From Artemia franciscana (Eukaryota > Arthropoda > Branchiopoda > Anostraca > Artemiidae): a DNA stretch of 64,000 nt. The position numbers were made by a program, and so were the translations under genes. The stretch is from positions 36,572,827 through 36,636,826 of the forward strand of contig NC_088880.1 of the NCBI RefSeq assembly GCF_032884065.1, read 5' to 3'. The notes below the pieces were generated by a model that was not told the DNA's origin, did not search any database, and saw only the letters and a program-made list of their open reading frames with translations. The first letter of the stretch is position 1, and every line of letters begins with the position of its first letter. Positions 42,291 to 53,761 of the stretch are shown here, in pieces.

Positions 42291-43696
42291 AGTTCAAGCT
42301 TCATTTATCTCCATAAAATAGTAATAACAAAGAAATATCCTTAAGCGCCCAATGGCCCGTCATTTGGGAAACGACATGGAATAAAGAAAGAATGTTAAAA
42401 CTTGGCCTAAACATACTAAACAATGTCTAAATATAAATCTATAAGGAAATAAAATTAATTCACTGACAGTCCCCATGAAACAGGGACCCTCCTATCACCC
42501 AACAATAAAAAACAATTAAAAAGTTCTCTACGTCGTCGAGGATCCAACTCCAAAAACCAACAACCCCAAAAAACTAAATAGTAAAACAACTAATATTTAC
42601 TTTTAATAAGAAACTTTCAAGTCATTCTCGTAAGGAGCCAAGTGTTCATGACTGCCAGATCTCAGCAAGAGCCAATTTCCAAGCACGCCCCACGGTCACG
42701 GCCAGACCGAAGTTTGAACGAACCGAGGGAGTAACCGAAATCATTACATCTTCCCAGTTTCACTATGTACAAATTTATTTCTACTCCTAGCTTAGGTAGT
42801 CCAGAAAAGCAACATGGGAGATCCCCCGGGAGGTATTGAAATGCCAACGAAAATAGAGATAAAACATAAATATCTTTAATCTTAAGAAGGTCAACAGGAG
42901 TTTGCGTAGTCAGAGTTCAGAGTTTTATTCACCAATAAATTCAAAATGAAAATACAATACTCTTATTCCCCCTCGAAAGGCTCCATGGCCAGGAATACAA
43001 GGGGGATACAAAAAATACAATATAAGCGACAACCAAAAAAAGAACAATAGCCAAATAACATATAAGATGAAAAAGAGAAGATACCTGAGGCCTGGGAGTC
43101 AAAGCGCAGAGAGGACAACCATACACCATGAACAAACACTCAGGGGCCATCAGGACCTCAGAGGAAAAGGGAAAAAAAACAGCACAAAACAAAATGCTAT
43201 TCTGTTTGATTCTTTAATAATGATCACTAAGAATCCTTTTAAAAGTCCCAAACTAGTGGCATCTCAACTGAAGAAGGTAGTAAATTCCAGACCTGTTAAC
43301 AAGCAATGAGGGGATTGAATACAGATATTATATGAAGAGCGTAGGCTATGTGGAACTGAATCAGAAATAAACACAAGATTTTATTTGAAGAGATTTTGGA
43401 AGATTGCCGTGAAGCCGATGAAAGACAAAAGAAGCACAAGAAATAAATGTAAATAGACTGTAGACTTCAGAGCAGTGTTGGTGAGGAACGGTTGGTGTCC
43501 ATAACCAGACGCCGTGCTTTATTATGCATGACAGAAAGTGACCGCAGTGTAGACGGAAAAGTAGACATCTACACAATAGGACAATAAGAAACATATGACT
43601 GGACACTACTACTACTACTATTACTACTAATAACTCACTGCAGCACCAAGCCGCCTGAGGCCAACGCAGCTACGCACGCTCCACTCCCAACCTAAT
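42291..43696 (-). other. Unassigned; possibly the 3' region of the downstream LINE
   Basis: No long open frame with recognisable motifs was found in either direction. An ACT/TAG trinucleotide run lies at 43,604-43,629. Because a LINE coding end reads leftward at 43,697, this 1.4 kb may include its untranslated tail; I cannot place the end. Confidence 0.35.
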
Positions 43697-44330
43697 CTAT
43701 TCAAAGCCTTTCACTCGGAAATCAAACTGGAAATCATGCAAAAATTCTTTTGCATCCAGAAAACTAAGTAGCCTGGATAGCATAGTCGACTGGAGAACTC
43801 TTGCCGATTGCTCATGAAGATCGTGAATAGGAGCAAACACAGAAGAAAAAGTAGACATCCAGACAGACGAACAATAACATATATAAGGATAAATAAGAGA
43901 GAAATATAAAAGACGGAGGATAGGAAAAGGAAATAAACGCTTTAATTTTCGAATGGTTCCTAGTCTACAGGAAATTTTCACTCTTATTATTTGAACATGT
44001 CGCTTAAATGATAAATTTGTATATAAAAGACGGATGATAGGAAAAGGAAATAAACGCTTTAATTTTCGAATGGTTCCTAGTCCACGGGAAATTTTCACTC
44101 TTATTATTTGAACATGTCGCTTAAATGATAAATTTGTATCCAAAAGAACTCCCAGGAATCGCAAATATCGGTCCGGGATGCGACTTATGGAGCCTCTTGG
44201 TGTAGAAAGCTCAGTAATTGTGGGGCAGCTCACACCTGTACGAGAAAAATAAGAAGGTATGACTCTTTCACATTTGAAGCTGGTTGATTTATGTCAAACC
44301 AATTGAGTATCTTCTCGGTCATTGCTTGAA
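43697..44330 (-). pseudogene. LINE reverse transcriptase C-terminal part
   Basis: On the minus strand the frame from 44,233 to 43,697 (178 codons, open at its upstream end) reads DRYLRFLGVLLDTNLSFKRH, IRKLKRLFPFP, LLYFSLIYPYICYCSSVW and FAPIHDLHEQSARVLQ. This is the post-catalytic thumb and connection region typical of CR1-like LINEs. Upstream, KILNWFDINQPASNVKESYL (about 44,255-44,315) belongs to the same protein in another frame. All catalytic motifs lie outside. An in-frame 117-bp tandem duplication (next entry) doubles one segment, which would disturb folding. Confidence 0.82.
43911..44144 (-). repeat. 117-bp in-frame tandem duplication inside the LINE
   Basis: agacggaggataggaaaagg and the following 97 bases are repeated at 44,028, offset exactly 117 bp (39 codons). 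Only a few bases differ, so the duplication is younger than the LINE. It doubles the peptide running from TNLSFKRHVQ to RLLY. Confidence 0.95.
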
Positions 44331-44900
44331 GTCAGCTTACATTCGGATCCGTTGCTCCATTCGCAAGTTATACTGAATTCAACAAAATCTCGATTTTTTT
44401 TCAGCACTTAAAACCCACTACCTCTCGTTCTATTTGACCTAGGGTTTTCATCTCAAAAGCTGATGCCTGTCATAGTCTTAGGCATCTTTGGTTTAGTTTT
44501 CATTGAAATCCATCACTCCATTCGCAAGTTACACTGAATTAAATGAAAAAATCAACTTTTTTAGCACTTAAAGCCCCCTCCCCTCGCTTTAATTAAGCTA
44601 AGGTCTTCATCTTCAAAAATCATGTGTCTTTTGGGTTTTTGGCATCTTTGGCTTAATTTTCATTGAGATCCATTACTTCATTCGCAAGTTAAACTGAGTT
44701 AAACGAAAAACTTAACTTTTTTAGAACTTAAAGCCCCCTACTCCTCGCCCTAATTAATCTAGGGTCTCCGTCCCAGAACTCAATGCGTATTATACTCTTA
44801 ATCATCTTTATTCAATTTTAATCGAAATTCATCTCTCCATTCGCAAGTTACACTGAATATAAAAAGAAAATCAATTTTTTTTAACACTTAAAGCCCTCTA
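44331..44900 (+). repeat. About 165-bp tandem family
   Basis: ctccattcgcaagttacact recurs at about 44,352, 44,517, 44,687 and 44,838, spaced 150-170 bp. Other shared words are gaaaaaatcaacttttttag and acttaaagccccctactcct. Confidence 0.87.
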
Positions 44901-45259
44901 CTCATCGCCCTAATTTAGCTCAATTTTAATCCAAATGGTTCAATTTTAATCCAAATCTGACCGGTGGTTCTCCCGCTATACTCGATTCCACAGACGGACG
45001 GGACTGACAGATGGATCTCAAAAACCTATGTTGATGGATTTTTTCGACCATCCAAATAGGTAATAATGCCTGGATGATTATGTGCTATTCTTTCCTTGTT
45101 TGAGATCCAGTGAGCCAACATGGCTGCCTAAGACGTCGCAAAATCTCTCTGTCCGTCTGTTTGTCTGTCCGTCTGTCTGTGTAATGAAATGAAAATTTAA
45201 CCAAAGAGGCCTAAAAACATGACGCGTATCAATTTTTATGATGAAAACCCTAGCTCAAA
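44901..45259. other. Unassigned, with gtctgtccgtctgtctgt run
   Basis: A short (tctgtccg)n-like microsatellite lies at about 45,150-45,182. The rest has no recognisable gene. Confidence 0.5.
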
Positions 45260-46350
45260 TTTAACAAGAGCTAAGAGCTTATATGGCACTTGTGACGAGG
45301 CCGGAAGAGCCAAGAGCCTCGAGCCAAGAGCTCGTATGATATGAGCTCTAGCAAAATTCTAAGAATCAATAGATTGATTTATAAGGAAAATCAGAGGCTT
45401 AATGCCGGTTGAGATTTAAAACAAGAGCTCTCCCTCTCCCTTCAGCCCTCCAGATGGTCGAATCGGGGAAAACGACTTTATCAAGTCAATTTGTGTAGCT
45501 CCCTGACACGCCCACCAATTTTCATCGTCCTAGGACGTCTAGAAGCACCAAACTCGCCAAAGCACTGAACCCCACCCCCTAACTCTCCCAAGCACCAGAT
45601 CCAGTACGGTTACGTCAATCACGTATCTATAACATTTACCTCTTCTATCCAAAAAGTTCATCCCAAATCCTCCGCAATAAGCGTTTTCCAAGATTTCCTG
45701 TGTTCCCCTCCAACTCCCTCCCAATATCACCGGACCGGTCAGGATTTGAAATAATAGCTATGAGACACGATATCCTTCTAAATATCAAATTTTATTAAGA
45801 GACGATCTCCCGTTCGTAAGTTAAAAATACCTCGTTTGTTCTAATTTTTCGATTTAACTGTCCCTCCACTCTCCCCCAGAGAGCCGAATCAGGGAAACAA
45901 CAATTTCTAAGTTAATTTGGTTTGGTTTTGTTACGCCTGCCAAATTTCATCGTCCTAGCTTACCTGGAAGTGCCTAAACTAGCAAAACCGGGACAGACAC
46001 ACAGACCGACCGACAAACGGACAGAATTTGTGATCACTATATGTCACTTGGTAGATCCCAAGTGCTATACAAAAAAAAGGGGGGGGGGGTTATTTGCTGA
46101 AATTTGTTTTTCTATTTTCTATTTAATTTAGTATAGCTTGCGAAAGGGCCACCAGATCTGAATGAAAGCTAAAGCAAAGATGCCTAAGATCAGGGCTCAT
46201 ATCAATTTTTGGTATCACAAACCCTATCTGAAATAGGGCAAGGGGGGGGGGGTTTCAAGTTTTAAGAAAACTGAGCTTTCCTTTAATTTAGTAGGGCCTA
46301 TAACTTATGAATGGAGTGACAAATCTGAAGTCAGATTCATCTGAAAACCT
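45260..46350 (+). repeat. About 290-bp family, second locus
   Basis: 45,260-45,580 matches 21,241-21,600 (atggcacttgtgacgagg, ctttatcaagtcaa), and 45,740-45,860 repeats the cgttcgtaagttaaaaatacc module. 46,140-46,340 resembles the 165-bp family (cttatgaatggagtgac). A G-run of 11 lies near 46,080. The frames at 45,539-45,730 and 45,922-46,131 lie within repeats. Confidence 0.78.
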
Positions 46351-46859
46351 GAATTGGCCGGAATGAATTGGACAAAATGCCACTGCATTGGATCCAGCTA
46401 GAATTCCCCAGACTGGTTTATTGCAGACAACACTTAGATGGGTAAAGATTCATAGCTTCAGTAGTTTTACCAATAATATGGTCCTAAGGACGATGAAATG
46501 GTTGAAATCTGGTTAAGTTGACAAGATGACAAAACTTAAACACTAAAAATGTTAGAAACATAAGTGCAAATGGACTACAGTATGCAACATTTAGCATAAA
46601 ACAAGGAATGTTAGCTCACTGTTGACCAGTGAAAAATTAAACCAAGTGATAATCATACTATTATTTTTTTCGTCATAAGCAAATACCTTATTTCACATCC
46701 AAAAATAGGACATGGACCTATATCTGAGTACTCTAAATCCAAAGGTGATGTTTCCTTGTACATTGTCAAAGCACACGCACAAAAAATATTCGTGTCAAAG
46801 GTAAAGTATTTGAAAAACAAGTACATTATCAGTATCTTAAGCAATAAATATCTCGTAAT
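46351..46859. other. Unassigned
   Basis: One minus-strand frame (46,653-46,844, 63 codons) shows no known domain. It could be interior sequence of the hAT-like element whose end lies at 46,982. Confidence 0.3.
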
Positions 46860-46982
46860 CTTAATTAAGCATCAAGTAATAAGTACACTTTAGAGTTTTT
46901 ACTTAAGTACAAGTACAACTAATGGAATATTTTACTTAAGTAGTACTTCAAGTAAAAGTACTTCAAGTAAGTGAAAGCACTG
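46860..46982 (-). mobile_element. hAT-like transposon terminus
   Basis: Read on the minus strand from 46,982 the sequence starts CAGTGCTTTCACTTACTTGA and continues with AGTACTTTTACTTGAAGTAC and ACTTAAGTAAAATATTCC. CAGTG followed by repeated ACTTAAGTA/AAGTACTT words is typical of terminal regions of animal hAT elements. I could not find the matching left end or an 8-bp target duplication, so this is probably a solo end or a decayed MITE. Confidence 0.5.
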
Positions 46983-47036
46983 TCAATAACTGATACTTTT
47001 CCACGTATATCTTAGATTACCAACACAAACCATAAT

Positions 47037-47470
47037 TCAGAACAGATACAAGAAAATAGGGTCCGAAGCCGGGCGTAAGGTTTGTTTGCTGGGACGTTTA
47101 GCCTTTCTTCTATTTCTATAGATGACCGCGAACTTAATATCCCTGTAGTAGTACTTCTGACTATAGTTTGTCAGATTTTTCTGACAAAAAATCATTAACG
47201 GTTTCTTGAATATTCTCATTTTCCTTGTTAGGAATTCCAAGGACAAGAAGATTCTTCCGTTTAACGTACAATTTTGTTCTTAAATACTGGTCTTTAACTG
47301 CCACAAGAGCAAATTTCTAGCCGCTGTTCTCTTGTTTTAACGCTGCACTCTCCCTATGAAGATTTTCGATCAGTTGCTTTAAGTCGTCCATACGCTCATT
47401 GAAATAATTTTTCGTGACAGACTTCACTAATTATATTGTATCGGTAATTAATATATCGCTAAATATACAG
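47037..47470 (-). pseudogene. LINE ORF1-like coiled coil and RRM fragment
   Basis: On the minus strand one frame reads NERMDDLKQLIENLHRESAA, then LKQENSG, a stop, KFALVAVKDQYLRTKLYV, KRKNLLVLGIPNKENENIQE and TVNDFLSEKSDKL with a stop. A leucine-heptad helix followed by a KRKNLLVLGIP-type RRM motif is the layout of ORF1 proteins of many LINEs (nucleic-acid chaperones). At least four in-frame stops show that it is dead. No ORF2 is adjacent. Confidence 0.65.
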
Positions 47471-47760
47471 TACGCTCGCTTCTTTCCTCAACTCATCAAA
47501 CTGACATTTCAAAGAAACTGACTGGCATGGGGCCCTTTCTTCATAAAATCCAAATATGAGGGGTCCCCGAATTAACAGTGCAGTAACTGATATAAAACTG
47601 AATTTCGCAGTTAAGAGAACTCAAATGAAAAGAGATGACTTGGCTTGACCAGCGTTAGTCAAACCCTTAATCACATTAACGTTGTTATTTTTAGCGTTAT
47701 TGCCTTAGCTTTAGTCAATTCCTTAAACACAATTGCCGTTTATTTTCAAAAATAAGCTAT
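47471..47760. other. Unassigned
   Basis: Nothing recognisable. Confidence 0.4.
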
Positions 47761-48085
47761 TGTTATAAAATTTTATAAGAAAATTTTAGTGTACAGAGCG
47801 AGGTCTTGAGGAGGAGGCAACACCTTTCATATACGTAATAATTTCTGTTCGTTTTAAGGTTTGATGTTGCTGTTTAATTTCAGTGGATAAAACTTGTTCG
47901 TTTTTTTCATTCTGATCGTTTCTGAATAATACTGGGAAATCCGACTCTCTCTCCATAAAAACCTCCGGCACTTGTGTATTATACGCCACTCACTGAAGTC
48001 TGAGATGCGTAAAACTCGAGTACAAACTGGTTTCTTCGTTATTTTCTTCGTTACTTCAGAAACAAATTTGGGCTATATATTTGCT
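47761..48085 (+). repeat. CTTTAGCG-element fragment plus inverted partner of 41.9-42.06 kb
   Basis: 47,765-47,955 has gaggtcttgaggaggaggc and taatttctgttcgttttaag from the element. 47,965-48,080 (cacttgtgtattatacgcca, ggtttcttcgttattttctt) mirrors 41,940-42,060. The same two pieces are neighbours at both sites. Confidence 0.72.
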
Positions 48086-49850
48086 CATTAGGAGGGGGGT
48101 CTAGGTATCGCAGGTCTACATGCAAAATGTGTTAGGTACAATTATTTTGCACAATTATTCATGCAAATTATTTTTGCACGAAGTAAGAATTGTTTAACAT
48201 GTCCAAATACTTATTTGCAAATATATAGCCAAAAATATATGCAAAGTTCAAATCCCTGGATTCTTTTGAATAATATTATCTGTCAGTTGCCCAGAATAGG
48301 AAGATCAAAATAGGATTTAGCTTGCAAGTTTACTTATTGTAAAACAACCATTGCTCAGCAGCGAGACTTTAACTTATTGAAAATTATACTATAGGCAAAT
48401 CTAAGCAACTGTAATTATGGGAACGAACACAGACCATTCATCTGAAAAAAAAGAAAGAGAAAAGAAACCCAAACAATATTTCTCATAAAATTCAAGTTCA
48501 GCTACTTTTTTCTATCTTGAAAAGGGGTTAGGTTAGGAAAACGGGGAGGGGGCTACAGCCTTGCCATAGGAAGATATTTTGAAGCTTGTACCAGGCTTAT
48601 TGTATCAGTATTTAGGGAAATAACTGTAAATCAATGTACTCGGGTCTAAAAGAAACCCTGTATTCTCAATTGATTGCTACATTGGTATCTGAATTTAATT
48701 AGTAATCTAGAATAGAACCACTAAAATTCTCAGACGGTTGGATAATGGCAAATTTTTTAAAGCTTTTGTTTGAAAAAGTTTTGCACGAAAACTAGTTATG
48801 AAATTTGAATACTTGCACATAAAGTTAACAATTTAAGTTGGAGAGGGAAAGTTTCTGATAGCAAAGAAGGAGGAAAGTCAGTAGGTACCCAGAAATTTTC
48901 AGAACGTTCTTCTATATAAAACATTTATTGTTCATATGTTTTATTTTTTACTATATTATAGAGAGAATAAAAGCAAAAAAATAATTGACCATTAAAGAAT
49001 ACTTAGATAGATTATTTGATTCTATTTTTGGCTAGTTGAATTCTTTACTTTGCTTTAAAACACTTGTTTTATGTAAAATGTTTTTTCTATCGTCATGGAG
49101 CGTCATAACTATGGTTTTCTAGCATCAATATGGAAGGGGTAGGGGTATAATATAGGCGAGTTAAATTTAAGTGGGGCACGTCTTGAAAATAAGATCTAGT
49201 TTTTCACTTCATGGAAAAGTAAAATTTAATTTCTTTTGAATGAAAATTCTGACCTTCCTCCCCCAGAAAGGGTGAGGGTACACAACGTTAGGGCTTCAAC
49301 TCCCAACCCCTAAGGCAAGAATGCTGACCCATCTTTGTTCCGCATGCAAGAAGGTGAAGTCGCAGGGCTTCAAGACCCACACCTTATGACAGTGAATCTG
49401 CCAGGCATTCTACGCTTCCTATGCAAGGCCATGATGTGGGGGCTTCTATGGCCAATATACAAGGTGGAGCTTTCCATTTTAATGTAACTGTGAATTTATT
49501 GATATTTCTCAAAAAACGTATTTGTTTTCTAACTAATGTATACTCATGTTGAGGCTAATACTTTAATGTTAGAATCTAGCGCAAGGCAAGAACCTGAGAT
49601 AGTAGGACAATGAGAAAGCCCTTGTTCGATGCCTCTGACAGAGGTATGTAATGGTTGCCTATCCTAAAATAGTTCATTCATTTCTGGCATTTAGGGAGCT
49701 TTTCACTAAAAACTAAATTTTTCTGGGAGATTTCAAGAACATTGATAATATTATACATCTTTAAAAAGTAACGTATTCCTTTTAGTTTACTATAGGCCCC
49801 CCTATAGATGTTGCTCTTGGCGGCCCTAAGAGAGAAATCTCCGCCTCGAT
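48086..49850. other. Unassigned single-copy-looking sequence
   Basis: About 1.75 kb with no convincing coding region, repeat or transposon end. The AT-rich part near 48,920-49,100 is the least complex. The left end of the Polinton may lie in here, but I could not find its terminal repeat. Confidence 0.4.
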
Positions 49851-50217
49851 ATGGAATTTTTGGACCATCTGTTAAACCAAGGCCCATCTAGCGAGGTTGA
49901 GAGGGTGCTAGAAGATACAGTGCCAGCCCCTCAAAGCGATATGGATGAACCACAACAAAGGGGTGCCGGCTCACCCCATGTATTGCCTGAATTTTCGCTT
50001 GCGAACTCCGCTTTGCGCAATATTTATGTTTTTAGAGGCTGAGCTTGAACACCTATTTAATACTCTTAGAAGTATTAGTATCCATACGGATCTGGTAGAC
50101 ATAGCGCACTCATATGTCAGTAAGACCGGGAACTTCTCGAAAAACACATTCGGGAGGCAGGAGACTAGGATAGCATTAAAGCATCCGTCACTCAAAAAAA
50201 TACTTTTTAAAAAATGA
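49851..50217 (+). other. Two overlapping unknown frames at the Polinton left side
   Basis: A frame from 49,851 (MEFLDHLLNQGPSSEVERVL) ends at 50,042; a second, open to 50,217 (DLVDIAHSYVSKTGNFSKNT, ending SLKKILFKK), overlaps it. Their arrangement suggests one reading frame with a frameshift near 50,030. I do not recognise the protein. Position and strand suit a gene of the Polinton. Confidence 0.35.
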
Positions 50218-50479
50218 ATAGTCGGGGGATGTAAACTCGCATTATCTGAAAACGGAAATGCAGACACTTTACCCAAACTTTCATAATTTGGAGTTTTTTC
50301 GGATTGGGTGGATGGTATTTTTAAAAGTGTGGAATATCATAATGAAAATGGGAGCGGATCAATAGCTTTTTTATAGAAAGGTTAGATTTAAATGTCAAAA
50401 TTTTTAAAAAAGAATTTTTTTTAAGAAGCCAGAAGGGGAGAGAGATGTAAAATATAATTCAACTTTAAAGGGTTGTAAT

Positions 50480-52130
50480 GGTGTTCAACACTTTTGCTTT
50501 GATACGGGTTTAGAGAGCTTTAAGTACGCGGTCCTTGTCGCAGACAAAAACCCCTTCAAAACGATGCCAGTAAGACATATTTGGAAATTTTGACATTTAA
50601 TGGAGATGAGGAGAAGAAAGAAATTCTTAAAGTAGATTTTAACTGTTTCAAGGGGCAATATTCTGTAACACTTAATGGCATAGGAAATTTTGAGATGGTT
50701 AACCAGGGGGATCAGTGTTACAGCATGATACAGGGTATGAAGAGGGAAACTTAAAGAAAAAAGAGGTAATATATTCAATAAGGGCTCTGTCCACTGAATC
50801 AGTTAAACATTGGGTATAGCTTCTTTACGAGCCTGTCAAAGACTCTGATTCAATCGGACATTTCTTTCGAACTATTTATAATAGTCGGGTTTTAAACGAA
50901 GGCAAAAATTATAATATGGAGAAGACATGCTATTATTACCCATTGCGTTTATCTAAATTTTATGCTGAATTAAAAATAAAACATCCCTTTTGACACTTCA
51001 AGCGTCACGGATACCAGTTTTTTGGGATAGTTTTGGGCGATAATGCCATCTTAAAGTTCAAAAAATTTCAGAATTTGATCTTCCAGAGCAAAGGGGTGGC
51101 ATTAGATATCGAAGCTAAACTCATGGCCCTCAATTTTACGGTACACAACGAAACTACCCAAAGACTCTATCACCAGAAGACGAGTTTACAATTAAAATAA
51201 AGATTTTGTGGACATAGATTGTGCAGGGTAAGAAAAAACTTGTTGATGATAGTTGGGATATGTCATTCAGTTACCATGGTCACTTAAGTACTCCAATTTA
51301 ATCTGGAGGGAGTAAATTTTGGGATTTGGCACATATATCTTGTACGGTAAATGTTAGACAGCAATTCTTTCTACAGGATTACATACACAATTCCAACTAT
51401 GATTTGAAATTCATTTTACCAGCGTTGGTGCGTTCACAGAAAAATGAAGTTGTACATGGCGCATGGGTAGATGAGTCTTTTTTAAATAACACCATACCCA
51501 AGTCATCTGAGAAATTTCTCCTCTTTGAATTCAAATAGAAAATTATTGAATGTGGTAACATCTACTTAAATAAATGCGTTTTTTAGATTCCTACAGCTTC
51601 TTCCCCAAATCCTTAAGTCAACACTTTCAAGCACGAAAAAGCAACGATTTTAGTACTTTTCCCCTTCTTTATCTGCGCTTTCCAGACGATGAAATATATG
51701 ATTAATTAATGTGTAAGGGAATATACCCATATGGGTACTACAAATCCATCTCGAGGCTACGTGAGGAAATATAACGCTTCGGCGTTACATGATTCACTTC
51801 AAGATCGTCACTGTACCACTGCCGACTCTAAATTTGCTATAAACGTTTGGGCTAAGAGAGGGTGTAAAAATGGGAAGGATTACCCTAAAATGTACTTGGC
51901 AAGTGATGTATTGACGTTGTTGGATACTGTCTGCAAAAATATCTTGAAAATATATGAGGAATTTGGGTTGGAATTGGGTATTATTTTTCAACTCCTCATC
52001 TGGTAATGGACTTATTTATTAAAATCAGTGATACAAAAATAGGTCTAATAAACGGTGTGGATTAGCACTTGTTTGTAGAGCTATCCATGCGGGGAGGGTA
52101 TGTTTTTCATGGGGATCGTATCACGGGGAT
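50480..52130 (+). pseudogene. Polinton DNA polymerase B, exonuclease part only
   Basis: Protein-primed family B polymerases replicate Polintons. Here 51,326-51,538 has AHISCTVNVRQQFF and HNSNYDLKFIL, matching the exonuclease II motif (Asp at 51,401-51,403). 51,731-52,006 has DYPKMYLASDVLTLLDTV, matching exonuclease III (Tyr 51,893, Asp 51,905), then LELGIIFQLLIW. A last block, SMRGGYVFHGDRI, near 52,084-52,120 resembles the linker before the polymerase domain. Upstream stretches (GLESFKYAVLVADKNPF; YYYPLRLSKFYAELKI) may be the decayed N-terminus. Frames change several times. All palm and thumb motifs are absent: integrase sequence follows within about 25 bases. Confidence 0.75.
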
Positions 52131-52134
52131 GTCC

Positions 52135-52978
52135 CGTTGCACATATTACAAGTAGATCTTTTAACTGTAGACGAGATTCAAAGACGTCATAATACACACT
52201 ACTATTATATTTTAATTGTAATCAGTGTTTTTAGTCGCTATTTTTAGTCGTACCATTCCGTTGCGGTCAAAGACAGGCGATGAATTTGCTGCAGCTTCCA
52301 AGTATGTCTTTGAACAATATTCATATATAAAAATTCAGACAGATTGGGGAAGTGAATTTGTTAATCCATATGTAAAAGATATTTCATTGAAAAGCAATAT
52401 AGTCACTGTCCAATAAAGGAGGCATTGGCTGAACGTCTGATAAAAAGAATTGGATTTTTGTCTCGACATATTGTACATTGAAAAATACTGCTGCTTTTAC
52501 TCAAGGTATAAATAAAATCCTATTGAATTATAATCAACGTCTTCATCGATCACTGTAGAATCATAGCCCTCTTAAAGTTCATCACGATAATAAAACATTT
52601 GACATTTTCTGGAAAAATATTCCAATAAAAAGACTATGAAGAAAAAATTTAATGTTGATGATAAAGTTCAAATCAATCGAGATTCTAATATTTTTGAAAA
52701 AGAGAATTCATTGTGGTCCACTGAATTTTTTAAAGTGTCAAAAATCCTAGACATGAAACCTATAGCGTATCGTCTACATGATATCAAAGATGAAGAGATT
52801 CTCGGATTTATTTACGAATATGAATTGCAAAAATTTAAAACCACTGGAATGCAAGAAATTGCAAAGATATTAAAATACTCGTAGTCGCAAGGGAAAGAGA
52901 CAGTTGCGTGTTCGCTGCTTAGGATACAACTCTGATTTTGATTATTGGGTTGCCATTGAGGATGTTCACAATATCTAA
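52135..52978 (+). pseudogene. Polinton integrase (DDE, retroviral type) with chromo-like tail
   Basis: Inserts the element into the genome. The three catalytic acids can be seen but lie in different frames: Asp in QVDLLTVDE (52,155-52,157), Asp in QTDWGSEF (52,342-52,344) and Glu in EALAER (52,431-52,433). YYYILIVISVFSR and TIPLRSKTGDEFAAA are typical core blocks. The C-terminal frame 52,636-52,884 (FNVDDKVQINRDSNIFEKEN, WSTEFFKVSKIL) is the SH3-like part. A final block, LRVRCLGYNSDFDYWVAIED, ending at 52,978 resembles a chromodomain. At least three frameshifts and several stops make it inactive. Confidence 0.85.
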
Positions 52979-53474
52979 TGATTTTGACGTGACATTCTCA
53001 TCCAATGTCTCCGACCCCCTCTCTGATTATTTGAATAAAACAAGTCAGTTTTTGACAAAAATACCCCCCCCCATCAAAGTCAAGGGAAGATATGAAATTC
53101 CTCTTGTTGATTGTATTCTTAAAAATTTATATGATATCCTGAGAAAGGATCGTACATATGAGAATAAGGTAAGGCCCTTTGAATTCTCCAACGAAGTTTT
53201 GGTGGCAAATTTTGCCTCTGATGGTTACTGCTTTGCCAACAAACCCTACGAGGAATACAAGAAAATGCATAAGCTGTGTTATCAACAAAAAATTACGATT
53301 CGGCAAAAGGGTGGCTTCACATTATTTTATTCAACGGAAAAGAGGAGAATTTACCTTATCAATCCATTTGAGAATGAAATAATTTTCCTCAATAAGGATT
53401 TACATGAGTTTCTTGGTTTTAAAGATCGTATTATTAGAGCAAAAAGTTTCAGTGGTCAGGACCATGTTATCTAA
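52962..53474 (+). CDS. Polinton penton/minor-capsid-like protein, short intact frame
   Basis: An ATG at 52,962 opens a frame of 170 codons to 53,474. Its start (FTISNDFDVTFSSNVSDPLS, then KIPPPIKVKGRYEIPLVD) has the layout of the N-terminus of a structural protein common in arthropod Polintons, usually taken as the single-jelly-roll penton or minor capsid protein. Full-length versions are several hundred residues, so this is probably the N-terminal third. The frame is uninterrupted, in contrast to its neighbours, but ends with GQDHVI and no sign of the rest. Its first bases overlap the integrase tail. The role is inferred from family resemblance and gene order. Confidence 0.55.
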   Translation: MFTISNDFDVTFSSNVSDPLSDYLNKTSQFLTKIPPPIKVKGRYEIPLVDCILKNLYDILRKDRTYENKVRPFEFSNEVLVANFASDGYCFANKPYEEYKKMHKLCYQQKITIRQKGGFTLFYSTEKRRIYLINPFENEIIFLNKDLHEFLGFKDRIIRAKSFSGQDHVI

Positions 53475-53761
53475 ACAGACTGTGCAACCGGCTTTTCTCG
53501 GACAATTGTATATTTCCTTAGGCATCCCTTGTCGAGACGTAAAAATGCGGTAACAGCAATGCCCCCTTCTACGTATTCTTGAACCAAAAACTAGTCCCGA
53601 GAACATGCAACACTATAATATACAGCAACTTCAATATATTCCAGTCAAAAATACGCATTTGGAGCTCTGTCAGTTAACATTTAGAAGTGAATAGGGCGAT
53701 CTTTTAGCAATAACAAAATATTTGACTGTGATTACATGTCGTTTTCGACCTATTCAGTGAG
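53475..53761 (+). other. Spacer or decayed continuation of the penton-like gene
   Basis: No frame with recognisable motifs. It may hold the lost C-terminal part of the preceding gene. Confidence 0.35.

Noticed and set aside
43067-43309. 80-codon lysine-rich frame, MKKRRYLRPGSQSAERTT
   Set aside because: It lacks domains and an adjacent gene context, and lies in a probable LINE 3' region read from the other strand.
46618-46982. A complete hAT element between ccagtgaaaa (46,626) and the CAGTG end at 46,982
   Set aside because: The left sequence does not mirror the right end, and no matching 8-bp target duplication was found. Only the right terminus is supported.
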